Origin: a virus
IMG/VR virus record: IMGVR_UViG_3300047310_000412
Coordinates: 19,953-83,952 of that record
Length of the DNA: 64,000 nucleotides
Direction: 5' to 3' (one strand)
The notes below the pieces were generated by a model. The model was not told the origin of the DNA. It did not search any database and saw only the letters and a list, made by a program, of their open reading frames with translations. Numbering within the stretch: the first letter of the stretch is position 1; each line of letters opens with the position of its first letter. Shown in pieces: positions 30,530 to 39,041 of this stretch. Made by a program: the position numbers and the translations under genes.

Positions 30530-31527
30530 TGGATACCATAGCCAACGCGGCGATGATGGTCAGGACCGCGCGTCTGCCGAATGATCCGCTGCTCAAAATC
30601 TTCCCCGCGATCGATCAGAAGCTGCGCGGCACGCCGCGCTTCCTGCTCGATGAGAACGCGATCCACACCGCTGTCGAATTAACTCTCGGACGCCCCAAAG
30701 TGCTCTTGGAGGCGATGCGACATCTGCGCATCCCCTACCGGCGGCTTTGGGTCGAATGGCCGGAAAGCGGCCGGGCGAAGCTGCGCGAGGAATTTGGCGA
30801 CCAAGGCTATATCGGCCCGGACCGGCCGCTCCCCGAGCGGCTGGGCTTCCTGCTCGAATGCGACGAGAGCGGGCGTAAGGGTCAGGTCACCTGGATTTGG
30901 ACATCACCCGAACACGAGGAGCTAGGCGGCAGCTTCCCCAATGTCGGCGCAATCTCGCCTTATTTCGATCTGGACAGTCAGACCGCGCAGCCCTCGATCC
31001 GGATCGAGGGCTTCCTGCGCGGCAATCTCTGCCGTCTGTGGAAAGATAACCCAATACAGACCGAGGCGCTTTTCGACATCTGGCGCACCGCCGAGCACCG
31101 CCCCAGCGACTGGGGCTACGAATACATCACGACGATCGCCGGCCAGGGAGCCAGTGTCGAGCACGCGATTGCCAATATGTGGGCGGACGTATACGGCGAG
31201 TACATCATCATCTGGGCGGTCATGCTGCTGCTCACGTCGAGCCGCAAGACGGTGGACTACCGGCCGGTGGACCGGTCGCGGATTAACAAGCTGCGCCAAA
31301 AGCGCAAGCAGTTCCCGCTCTTCGACCACACCGAAGTTATCATGCATCTCGGCCAGCACAGCCTCCAGGGGCAGCGTCGCCAGCCACTGAACTTCAAGCG
31401 TAAGCCTCCGCGCATCCACGTAGTGTCGAGCTTCCTCAACCGTCGCGGCGACAAGCACTGGGTCGTCGCGCCATTCATGCGCGGATCGGGCGATACGATC
31501 CACCGACAAATCAAAGTTCGAGCTTGA
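30529..31527 (+). CDS. Hypothetical protein, paralogue of the 26410 gene
   Basis: The 332-residue protein starts MDTIANAAMMVRTARLP within the stop of the AP2 fragment. RFLLDENAIHTAVELT, LRIPYRRLWVEWPE and a late FDHTEVIMHLGQ ... PRIHVVSSFLNRRGDKHWV segment parallel the layout of the 26410 protein. The C-terminal RGDKHWVVAPFMRG end is typical of a conserved phage family of unknown role. Promoter P14 starts within its last codons. Confidence 0.7.
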   Translation: MDTIANAAMMVRTARLPNDPLLKIFPAIDQKLRGTPRFLLDENAIHTAVELTLGRPKVLLEAMRHLRIPYRRLWVEWPESGRAKLREEFGDQGYIGPDRPLPERLGFLLECDESGRKGQVTWIWTSPEHEELGGSFPNVGAISPYFDLDSQTAQPSIRIEGFLRGNLCRLWKDNPIQTEALFDIWRTAEHRPSDWGYEYITTIAGQGASVEHAIANMWADVYGEYIIIWAVMLLLTSSRKTVDYRPVDRSRINKLRQKRKQFPLFDHTEVIMHLGQHSLQGQRRQPLNFKRKPPRIHVVSSFLNRRGDKHWVVAPFMRGSGDTIHRQIKVRA

Positions 31528-31552
31528 ACTTTGGGGCAGTATCCTCTATATG
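31524..31552 (+). promoter_or_regulatory. Phage promoter (P14)
   Basis: TTGAAC (31524-31529), 17-base spacer, TATATG (31547-31552), then GCACGGCACG. The -35 box overlaps the stop of the preceding gene. Confidence 0.75.
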
Positions 31553-31586
31553 GCACGGCACGATCAAACGGGGAAAGGAAACAACC

Positions 31587-31793
31587 GTGTCACTCGTTGA
31601 TGTTGCTCGCCGGATAAGAACACCAAACCTACTGATGGACATAAAACTTGTCGCTGACAAGCTGGACATCATGCTTGAAGATGACGCTGACGACCTCCGC
31701 AACCATATCTCGCAAGCAGACCAATCAAAAATACGTGCAGCCCTGGCTGAACTGTCGGCCCGGATCGACGCGGTAACAGCCCAAATGCCATGA
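31587..31793 (+). CDS. Small helical protein
   Basis: The 68-residue protein uses a GTG start after GGAAAGGAA (an earlier in-frame start would overlap the promoter). It is helical with acidic stretches (KLVADKLDIMLEDDADDL). Function unknown. Confidence 0.6.
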   Translation: MSLVDVARRIRTPNLLMDIKLVADKLDIMLEDDADDLRNHISQADQSKIRAALAELSARIDAVTAQMP

Positions 31794-31804
31794 GGGGGGG
31801 CAAA

Positions 31805-32098
31805 ATGGCAGAACTCAGTGGTAGCGAAATCCGTCTCAGCAGCGGCGTGGTAGCCATCATGGCTGAAGGCGGAACGGTAACCGTGGTCGAGGCATCGGCA
31901 GAGGCCGAGACCAAATTCTATTTCAGGATGACGGTTACCCATAAGAACGATATCGGCAAGGCTCGCCCCTTGGGGATCAAGCCAACCCAGGCATGCTCTG
32001 CCGATTACGACATCCTCATCGCTTTTCTAAAGCAGCTTGAAAATTGCGACTACGTCATGACCAATCTTGAGCGCGTTTCCGGCAGCATGCCGGCGTAA
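31805..32098 (+). CDS. Small hypothetical protein
   Basis: The 97-residue protein starts MAELSGSEIRLSSGVVA after GAGGGGGGC; an ATG at 31790 overlapping the preceding stop is the alternative. It is beta-rich in the first half (AIMAEGGTVTVVEASAEAET). It is the last plus-strand gene before the convergence. No family recognised. Confidence 0.6.
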   Translation: MAELSGSEIRLSSGVVAIMAEGGTVTVVEASAEAETKFYFRMTVTHKNDIGKARPLGIKPTQACSADYDILIAFLKQLENCDYVMTNLERVSGSMPA

Positions 32099-32226
32099 AG
32101 GCATAGCCGAGGCCGTGCTAGTGCGGCGCGAGGCTAGGGGGCCGATCGGGGGAGGGGAACCATAGGACATGCGCGATGTCCTCCCCGTCGAAACCGGTCG
32201 GCTCCCGGCGCTTTCAATCCAAAAAT

Positions 32227-32275
32227 GCAAAAGCGGACAAGCGGACAGATTTTGGCCGCTTTTGCAGCTTTTTTT
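32227..32275 (+). terminator. Intrinsic terminator of the plus-strand arm
   Basis: GCAAAAGCGG (32227-32236) and CCGCTTTTGC (32256-32265) form 10 perfect pairs, then AGC and seven T. It ends the rightward transcription. Confidence 0.85.
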
Positions 32276-32500
32276 GCGGCCATTTCGGCATATTATCCAT
32301 AATTCTCAATGCTCTAACATAATTGGCCGGCGGCAACTAATTGTGGCCCCGTTTAACGTAATTATGGCCAACTGAGCAATTTCAAGCGGTTACGGCTCGC
32401 CGAAGTCGCGATGCTTGCATCGTTACCGGCGATGACAAACCGTGACACATCGCGACACATGAGGCCGCCGGCCAAAAAGCCTCTAGGAAGCCCGTAGACG
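32276..32500. other. AT-rich intergenic region with repeated motifs at the strand switch
   Basis: No gene is seen. Between about 32290 and 32375 the sequence is AT-rich against a GC-rich background. It holds three related motifs, AATTGGCC, AATTGTGGCC and AATTATGGCC, plus a further CATAATT. A pair of GACACAT repeats follows (about 32443-32461). It could be an operator array, a replication origin or a termination region. That is inference from composition and position only. Confidence 0.45.
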
Positions 32501-32501
32501 C

Positions 32502-32544
32502 AAAAAGGGGGCCGCAAGCTGGTAATCACCAGCCGGCCCCCTTT
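32502..32544 (-). terminator. Terminator of the late (minus-strand) operon
   Basis: GGGGGCC (32507-32513) pairs with GGCCCCC (32535-32541) and GCTGGT with ACCAGC inside, around AATC. Read on the minus strand it is followed by five T; on the plus strand by three. It lies 35 bases past the last late gene. Confidence 0.85.
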
Positions 32545-32578
32545 CGCTTACCAGCAGCCTGCCTGCGCGGGCGCTGGC

Positions 32579-32887
32579 CTATTTCGGCGGTGCCGGATCG
32601 GGCGGGACGACAGCCGCGCCCGAATGATGCGGCGTCACGTGGCGGTGATAGGACGCCGGATGCTTCGAATAGGAATGATACGAGTGATAGTAGTGGTGGT
32701 GGATCACGTAGTAGTGGTGCCAGCGCCCATGATGATGCTCGCGATACGGCGGCGGGTTCGGGACGGGCGTGTCCTCGATTACCGTTGGCGCGGGCGGGAT
32801 GGCCGCAATGGGTACAGGTGCGGGAGGCGGCGGTTCCGCACAGGCCGCCAATGCGGCGCAGGCAGCAAGCAAGAGAACGCGGCGCAT
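32579..32887 (-). CDS. His/Tyr/Pro-rich lipoprotein
   Basis: The 102-residue protein starts with a lipoprotein signal: MRRVLLLAACAALAAC, lipobox LAAC with Cys16. The mature part is Pro-rich (PPPPAPVPIAAIPPAP) and then has a His/Tyr-rich array (HHHGRWHHYYVIHHHYYHSY). It should be anchored in the host outer membrane. Pro-rich lipoproteins can be outer-membrane spanins, but no inner spanin lies next to it. The His array may bind metal. It is the last gene of the late operon. Confidence 0.75.
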   Translation of the reverse strand: MRRVLLLAACAALAACAEPPPPAPVPIAAIPPAPTVIEDTPVPNPPPYREHHHGRWHHYYVIHHHYYHSYHSYSKHPASYHRHVTPHHSGAAVVPPDPAPPK

Positions 32888-32897
32888 GGCGGCCTCC

Positions 32898-33503
32898 TTA
32901 GGCAGGACGGGAGTTCAGCACGGGTCTTGTCGGTGCCGCCGACGCCGCTGCGGGTTCCTGGCCCGGTGGTGTCATCGGAGGAGGATGCGGCGCGTATTCC
33001 GGAACCGGCGGATACAGTTCCATCGGCGGCACGTCGCTATCCGGCAGCACATGACTTGGCGGCAACGGCGGCGGTACGAAAGGCGGCATGGTAGGCATCG
33101 GCGGCCGGGCCGGCGGCATGGTAATCGGCGGCGGTGTGTATGTCGGGATCGGTGTACCCATTTCCGCTGACGCCCGCGCTGACGGCGGCGGCAGCGGCGG
33201 ATGGGCCGATCCGGTGTAGGTGTAGCCCCAAGCCTCGAGTTCAGCGATCAGCAAAGCCTGCTGGCCTTCGAGCGCGGTAATGATATTGGCAAGCGCGGTA
33301 GGATCGCTGATCGCCGGATACAATTCGACGCGGGTCGCTACCGGCAATGTCCCTTCGGACTGATCGGCGGGCGGCACCGGGGGCGCACTGACACCGATCG
33401 CAAAGACCGTCGAACCGGCTTTGAGCGACGCAATCGCCCGCTCGATATCAGCAAGCTGTCGCTGCGTGTCGGCTGCATCGGGTATCTCATTGATATCGGG
33501 CAT
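32898..33503 (-). CDS. Fibre-associated protein of the MTDY-type family
   Basis: The 201-residue protein starts MPDINEIPDAADTQRQL, then IERAIASLKAG, TVFAIGVSAPPVPP and later ALEGQQALLIAELEAWG. The order (short acidic start, helix, hydrophobic beta turn, Pro stretch, second helix) repeats in the proteins at 39758 and 40036. The C-terminal 90 residues are Pro/Met-rich (PPITMPPARPPMPTMPPF). Its start overlaps the stop of the S74 fibre gene, so it may be a fibre chaperone or attachment protein; that is inference. Confidence 0.65.
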   Translation of the reverse strand: MPDINEIPDAADTQRQLADIERAIASLKAGSTVFAIGVSAPPVPPADQSEGTLPVATRVELYPAISDPTALANIITALEGQQALLIAELEAWGYTYTGSAHPPLPPPSARASAEMGTPIPTYTPPPITMPPARPPMPTMPPFVPPPLPPSHVLPDSDVPPMELYPPVPEYAPHPPPMTPPGQEPAAASAAPTRPVLNSRPA

Positions 33504-35671
33504 TATGCTCTCCCTTCTAGGGCTTCAACTTTTGCCGCCAGTTCTCTCACCGCATTGACCAAGGCATACAGCACGGGCGTTGCCTCGATCCCCTTAAATC
33601 CTTCGGGCGCACCTTCATGCGTGCGAATAAGTTCCGGCATCAGTTCCTCGACTTCATCCGCAACCAGCCCGATCTGAGTTTTTCCATCATCGACGGTTGG
33701 CGACACACCGTTGTACTGAAAGCGGCGCGGCTTCAGCTTGCGGATCACGTCAAGACCGGGTCGGTAGTCCTCGATATTTTTCTTGAGCCGCCGTTCCGAA
33801 TAATTGACCCACATTTGGCCGTTCTGCTTATAGCCTTCACCGGCATTGGCGATTTGGAATAAACCGGGAGCGGTAAAACTAACGTCGAATAGACTGCCGG
33901 TGCCTACCGCACCAGTCATCCACGACACGAAATACCCGCCGGCCATATAAAAACCTTCTAGCCCCTGCCCTATCCGCGTGGCCATGGGTCTCGGAGTGTA
34001 AGATTGCTTACCGACATAGTAGATAATTCCATCCAGCAGGCTCATTTCGGCATTCGGTCCGCCGATCCAGGTATAGCCGGCCACAGAGCAAGCACCGGAA
34101 ATGTAAGCATTGGCTCCCACTGTGATATAACCAGTGTAGGTCGAGCCGCCAATCCAGCAGCCACCGTTGTCTTGAATGTAGTTGGTGATGACCGCGCTGT
34201 TAGTGACCACATTGCCATTGCAACTGAGCGTGCCTGCCGCATAAATACTTCCTGCACTGTTTATATAATTATCGGCCTGGATAGCCCCACCCGTGCGGAA
34301 ATTACCGCCAAAATACAGCCAGCCATTACCAAGATCATAGATACCGGGCTGACCACCGATCAAAAGCTGTCCGCTTACACGAATATTGCTACTGGCCTGA
34401 ACTTCACCCGCTGACCAGATATTGCCGCTGGAAACACTGAGGCCGTTGTAAATATTGGCACTGCCGTAAACGGTCAGCCCGCCGCTAACCGACATGTTGC
34501 TTTGGGCGCTGACTGGACCAAAGAAAAAGGCACCGCCGTTCATATCGATTTCAAAACGGATCGCACCGCCGGTCTCGTCGGCAATGGAAAAGAGACCGCT
34601 GTTCAGACAGCCGACAGACCAGTCGCGCGTGCCGCCGCTGACATAACGCGTGCGGGCATAAAAGCCGTGATCGGCGTAAACTTGCCATGGGTCATTGCCG
34701 CCGGGGATATAGGCCCGGCCGCCGCCATTGAGATAGCCAATGGCATTGGAGATAAACTGCCCGAGCACATTGAAGTTGTTGTGAGCGTAAATCCAGCCTG
34801 CCGTGTAGATATGCGTGTCGGTGACCGTACCCCCACCAAGCTGCAAGATATTGCCTGAAGCGGAAAGCCCCAGCACGGCCCGCGCTTGACCGCCATTGTC
34901 ACGGCAGTAGAAGAAGTTATTATTGCCGGTGACGACATTGCCGCTGGACCACACCGAGTTGCCGCCGACATCGGCAAAGACCGTCGCATTGCCGCCGATA
35001 TGAACCGCGTTGTCGGAAAGGAAGCCGACGATCGGCCGCGCACTGCCGCCTGTGTCCCGCCCCGAATAATAGATATTATTGCCGATCAGCGGTGTGCCGT
35101 TGAAGATCACATAGGGTGCGGTGCCGTCGTTGATGTAGACGTTGTTGTCGCTGCCCTTGAGGATGAGACCGCGCGCCGTGCCTCCCGTGTCCTTACCGTA
35201 ATACCACGTGCTGTTGGACAGCACCGTCGAGATGCCCGGCTGGAAATAGATGGTGCCCACCATCGTACCGCCCGCGAGAGGTAGGTACGCGCCCAAGTTC
35301 GGGCCGGCGGGGATCAGCGCCTCGACAAAGGCCGAAAGCGCGTTCTGAAATTCGGTGATCCAGTTGATCTGGCTCCCATCATCGGGGATGTAGATATTGC
35401 TCTGGTTGCTGATCCACTGGCAGAGGCTCGACGCGACAAACGTCCCCTGCCGCAAAGCACGGTTGTTAAAGCCCGAAACCGCCAGTCCCGGCAGATTGCC
35501 GGTGCCTAAGAGCGGGTCGGTAAAGTAAGCCGGCAAGGCTTCCAGATTGGCTCCTACCCCCAATGCGACCGATTTGAAGTCGGTGCCGGGACCGGCCAGC
35601 GGATTGACGCCGGGACCGGCTAGCCGATTTACGTCGTGACCATTGCCCGCGCCGTTCGAGATATCAGCCAT
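33503..35671 (-). CDS. Tail fibre with S74 chaperone domain (1)
   Basis: The 722-residue protein starts MADISNGAGNGHDVNRL. Residues 1-130 are an N-terminal attachment-type domain (NWITEFQNALSAFVEALIP). The middle is a long array of short Gly/Asn/Tyr-rich beta segments typical of phage fibres (GNIYNDGTAP-like turns). The C-terminal 100 residues match the intramolecular chaperone peptidase S74 domain: SERRLKKNIEDYRPG with the Ser-x4-Lys catalytic dyad, FQYNGVSP and IGLVADEVEELMPEL. The domain should cut itself off after trimer folding. It is probably a receptor-binding fibre. Confidence 0.85.
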   Translation of the reverse strand: MADISNGAGNGHDVNRLAGPGVNPLAGPGTDFKSVALGVGANLEALPAYFTDPLLGTGNLPGLAVSGFNNRALRQGTFVASSLCQWISNQSNIYIPDDGSQINWITEFQNALSAFVEALIPAGPNLGAYLPLAGGTMVGTIYFQPGISTVLSNSTWYYGKDTGGTARGLILKGSDNNVYINDGTAPYVIFNGTPLIGNNIYYSGRDTGGSARPIVGFLSDNAVHIGGNATVFADVGGNSVWSSGNVVTGNNNFFYCRDNGGQARAVLGLSASGNILQLGGGTVTDTHIYTAGWIYAHNNFNVLGQFISNAIGYLNGGGRAYIPGGNDPWQVYADHGFYARTRYVSGGTRDWSVGCLNSGLFSIADETGGAIRFEIDMNGGAFFFGPVSAQSNMSVSGGLTVYGSANIYNGLSVSSGNIWSAGEVQASSNIRVSGQLLIGGQPGIYDLGNGWLYFGGNFRTGGAIQADNYINSAGSIYAAGTLSCNGNVVTNSAVITNYIQDNGGCWIGGSTYTGYITVGANAYISGACSVAGYTWIGGPNAEMSLLDGIIYYVGKQSYTPRPMATRIGQGLEGFYMAGGYFVSWMTGAVGTGSLFDVSFTAPGLFQIANAGEGYKQNGQMWVNYSERRLKKNIEDYRPGLDVIRKLKPRRFQYNGVSPTVDDGKTQIGLVADEVEELMPELIRTHEGAPEGFKGIEATPVLYALVNAVRELAAKVEALEGRA

Positions 35672-35680
35672 CGGTATCCC

Positions 35681-37183
35681 CTATTTCCTATCCCAGACGG
35701 TGTCGCCGTCATCCCAGGTGGTCTCGTCGCCGCCATCATCGCGTGCCAGTCCGGTGCCCCCGTCCCAGACCGTGCCGACACCAGGGATGTAGCCTTCACC
35801 AGGGGCCAGCATGACGCCCCAATACCCAGCATCCCAACCTTGCACCGACGTGGACGCGGCATCCCAGGCAAAGAAGGGCTTGCCCGGTGTCGGTTGCAGC
35901 ACATAAGCGCGCAGCGCGATACCCTCGGGGCGCAAATCCATCTGACCGGTCGTGAACAGCGACAACAGCACGATATCCGGTGCGCTCTCCGACAACAGAC
36001 CGTAGAGCATGGTCATGTTGCCGTAGTCTTGAATGACAACCTTGAGGCCGGTGTACTGGAAGAGCGTGTCCCACGCCTCATAGGCTTTGGGGATCGAGCC
36101 GTCCCAGTGATTGGCGATAATGGTCGAATAGAGCAGAAGCCGGTAGTGATAATCGTCCAGCCGCTGGAGCGCGTTGTCGGCGTCCATCGGCCCTTTCCAA
36201 TTGGCTTGGTTCCAGCCTAAGCCTTCCTCGTCCCAGCTAAAATAGACGGCGGGAAGTTCGATCCAGCGGCTCTTGCCAATCCATTCCCCGGTGAAATCCT
36301 CCTGCTGACCGACACTGTAATCGAGGTCAAAAAGGCCCGGAATACCGGCGACAAGTTGCTGATCCCCGATCATCGCGCCAATGCTTTCCGCCACGGTTGC
36401 CATATAGCGGGGGCGCTGGTTGTGCTCGCTGGTGATCAGATTGAGATAATCGATCGTGTTAAAAGTCGGGAACGGCAGCGGATAAGGCGGCAGCGGCACC
36501 GCAACTTCAGCAATTGCAAATGCCGCTCGCGCCCGCGCCGTGATCCTGCCGACGAGAATGTTTTGCCACGGTCCCGCGAAGCCAAATATCTGGGCGCGGC
36601 CCGCGATCCGTCCCGCCAGCGGCGCGACATAATAGGGACCAGTAAGAAGCCGCGTCTGGCTTCGGCTGGTGATCCTCCCCGAGAGGCTCAACGGCTCGGG
36701 CGAGATATGGGCGATACGCAGCCGTATCCGGCCTGACGCAATAATCCGGCCGGTCAGGAAAGTGGCGGGTATCGTGACAAGGATCGCATCCAGCATCCAC
36801 GCTGATGACTTAGCGGTGATGCCGCCGCTCAAAATGGCGGTAAAGCTCGGTGGTCGAAGCTCGGTATAAGCGCGCGCGGTGACGCGCCCGTAAAGCATCC
36901 GCAGGATATTCGGCGGCGTATTAAAGATCAGCGGCAGCGCGCCGCCCGAACTGCGTGCGGTGACGCGGGCGATGAGATAAGGCGGGAACCGGCCGTGTAT
37001 CTGCCCGCGTGCAGTGATCCGCCCGCTGAGATAAGGCGGCAGCACGCCAATGAATTGACTGATCGCGGTAATGCGGCCGGCCAGGACCGGCACATTAATA
37101 CTTAGGACACGCCCGGCACTTCTCGCGGTGATAGTCCCCGCAAGATTAACTTCTGCTAGCCCAGAGACAATCTCGTCAGCCAT
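35681..37183 (-). CDS. DUF2612 baseplate protein with N-terminal repeat array
   Basis: The 500-residue protein has about ten short repeats in residues 10-235, each around a GRITAR-like core (SGRITARG, YGRVTARA, SGRITSRS, VGRITARA and so on). Residues 245-465 match DUF2612 (YLNLITSEHNQRPRYMATV, NHWDGSIPKAYEAWDTLFQ, VVIQDYGNMTM), a baseplate component that follows gpJ in many phages. The C-terminal 40 residues have WDGG and WDDG motifs. The repeat array is not part of the usual DUF2612 protein and may be an acquired fibre-like stalk. Confidence 0.8.
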   Translation of the reverse strand: MADEIVSGLAEVNLAGTITARSAGRVLSINVPVLAGRITAISQFIGVLPPYLSGRITARGQIHGRFPPYLIARVTARSSGGALPLIFNTPPNILRMLYGRVTARAYTELRPPSFTAILSGGITAKSSAWMLDAILVTIPATFLTGRIIASGRIRLRIAHISPEPLSLSGRITSRSQTRLLTGPYYVAPLAGRIAGRAQIFGFAGPWQNILVGRITARARAAFAIAEVAVPLPPYPLPFPTFNTIDYLNLITSEHNQRPRYMATVAESIGAMIGDQQLVAGIPGLFDLDYSVGQQEDFTGEWIGKSRWIELPAVYFSWDEEGLGWNQANWKGPMDADNALQRLDDYHYRLLLYSTIIANHWDGSIPKAYEAWDTLFQYTGLKVVIQDYGNMTMLYGLLSESAPDIVLLSLFTTGQMDLRPEGIALRAYVLQPTPGKPFFAWDAASTSVQGWDAGYWGVMLAPGEGYIPGVGTVWDGGTGLARDDGGDETTWDDGDTVWDRK

Positions 37184-37843
37184 CTACGCAAGCGTGATCG
37201 ACAGTGAATTGGCAGGGAATGTCGCTTGCACATTGGCGATGATGCTTTGCGTGGCGACCTTGCGGACACTGCCATCGCCGCTGGTGATACTGTTGACCGC
37301 CAGCCCGCCTTGGGTCGTGGTGAAGGTGTCGGTCAGACTGTTGGCGACAAGCAGCGCCCCGGTCAGACCGCCTTGATTGTAAGTCGGTGCAACGCCGCCA
37401 TACTCGAGCGAGAACATCACCGTGTCGCCGTTGAGGAAATTATGCCGGGGCGATGTAATAACGGCCGGCGCGGCAGCGCTGACCGTGCAGGGTAACCACG
37501 CAAAGGCCCCGAAATAATCCCATGCCATGAGATTACCCGCCGTCGCCGCGTCGTAGATACCAAAAGCGAGGACCGTGCCCCAGCCTGCCGTCGAGACCGG
37601 AAAGACGATCGGGTTCGCGTTCTGGATAAGGCTCGGGGCCTGCGAACTGGGGGCTGACCAGTCGGTCGGTGCCGTGGCCACGCGTGAATAGGCTCCCCCG
37701 GCAACTTCGGTAAAGCCGGTCCCGTCATCCGCCCCTGCGGCGGTAAAAAGCGCCACATAGGCCGTGCGCAGCGCGAAGATCGCGGTCTTGCCGGTAATGT
37801 GACCAAGCACTCCTTGTGAAGTGTACGTCGTTAGCCCAGACAT
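37184..37843 (-). CDS. Baseplate or tail-tip associated protein
   Basis: The 219-residue protein starts MSGLTTYTSQGVLGHIT. YVALFTAAGADDGTGFTEV and AGGAYSRVA resemble a domain shared by several tail-fibre and decoration proteins. The C-terminal half is beta-rich. It lies directly between the gpJ-like and DUF2612 genes with no intervening bases on one side. Exact role unknown. Confidence 0.65.
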   Translation of the reverse strand: MSGLTTYTSQGVLGHITGKTAIFALRTAYVALFTAAGADDGTGFTEVAGGAYSRVATAPTDWSAPSSQAPSLIQNANPIVFPVSTAGWGTVLAFGIYDAATAGNLMAWDYFGAFAWLPCTVSAAAPAVITSPRHNFLNGDTVMFSLEYGGVAPTYNQGGLTGALLVANSLTDTFTTTQGGLAVNSITSGDGSVRKVATQSIIANVQATFPANSLSITLA

Positions 37844-37856
37844 GGTCTTGCTCCCC

Positions 37857-39035
37857 TTATGAGACAGTGACGGTGATCAAGTCGGCTTCACACATTGCCG
37901 CCTCGATAAACGAGATAGAAACATCGGCACTGGAAGGCGGCGCACCATCGCGCGATTGCTGGACCAGTGTAACATCGTAGGTCAGCCCGTCCGGTTCCGG
38001 TAACTGCGTCGCCGCGATCAATTTGGAGATGTAGCTGTCGTAGCCGATCGGCAGCGTCACCAAATAATTGATAACCTGATTGACGATTTCTGTCTCGATC
38101 GCCTGGGTGAAACCAGCAAGTGCCTTCAGATAAATGTTCACCCTGACCGGCACCATGATCAATTGGAAGAAATTGATCCTGGCCGGGATACCACGTATGT
38201 CATAGATGATGATCGACGTGGTGCCAAAAGTCGGACTGCCCGGCGTCTTGCGCAGCGCGATGGCGTTGGCGATAGCCTGGGCGTCGCCGCCCTGCACCAC
38301 CACTGCCATCGAATAAGCCGGGATGCCGTTTACATCGGGCGCGTTGGTCGGGTTCTCGTAGACCATCACGCGCTGCACACCATAGAGATTTTCGATCGCG
38401 CCCTGGATGCCAAGCACCACCGTCTGCGAAGGATTAGCTGTCGATTGCGTCTGGCGGCGGCGCAACTGCGCATCGCTCTCGACCGGTGCGCCGACAAACG
38501 CCGCAGATACGTCGTTATTCACCGTCTGCCAGCCAGGGACCGGTGTCAAAATCTGCGTGATCGTACCGACATTAGCTACCACCGCGCCCAGCGTCGTACA
38601 GGTCGCTGTGACCGTGATTTCGCCCTCGGGAGGGATGATGATCCCGTCAGGCAACAGCCACTGCGTGCTGAGATTAAGATCGTCGCCGACAAGGCTACCG
38701 CCAATATTCGTCCCAGCCTGCCCGACACAGCGGACGGCAACCGTGCTAAAGGACGCCACCAAGCGGCGGATGCCGTTGATCTTAACCACCGAACTGAGGC
38801 CGCCGCCAACAGCATAAGAGGGGCTATAGGAGAGATAGGTCGCGGCGACCGTCAGATTGGTGTCGTTGATCGCCTTGGCGATCACCGATAACCACTGCCC
38901 GTCCTGAGTATCCGGGTCAAGATCGACATCACTTCCATAGATCGCTTTGTACTGATCCTGCAAATAGACCAGAACATCAGTAAAGAGCGGGACAGTGACA
39001 CCGTTGCCATCGATCACGGTAATCGGAAAAGCCAT
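37857..39035 (-). CDS. Baseplate J-like protein
   Basis: The 392-residue protein starts MAFPITVIDGNGVTVPL. DTQDGQWLSVIAKAIND, VYENPTNAPDVNGIPAYS and INFFQLIMVPVRVNIYLKAL match the gpJ/Mu gp47 baseplate wedge family, including the polytopic barrel-like core. The length suits the family. It forms the baseplate wedge with the protein from 39042 and is one of the most conserved baseplate genes. Confidence 0.85.
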   Translation of the reverse strand: MAFPITVIDGNGVTVPLFTDVLVYLQDQYKAIYGSDVDLDPDTQDGQWLSVIAKAINDTNLTVAATYLSYSPSYAVGGGLSSVVKINGIRRLVASFSTVAVRCVGQAGTNIGGSLVGDDLNLSTQWLLPDGIIIPPEGEITVTATCTTLGAVVANVGTITQILTPVPGWQTVNNDVSAAFVGAPVESDAQLRRRQTQSTANPSQTVVLGIQGAIENLYGVQRVMVYENPTNAPDVNGIPAYSMAVVVQGGDAQAIANAIALRKTPGSPTFGTTSIIIYDIRGIPARINFFQLIMVPVRVNIYLKALAGFTQAIETEIVNQVINYLVTLPIGYDSYISKLIAATQLPEPDGLTYDVTLVQQSRDGAPPSSADVSISFIEAAMCEADLITVTVS

Positions 39036-39041
39036 CGCTTT

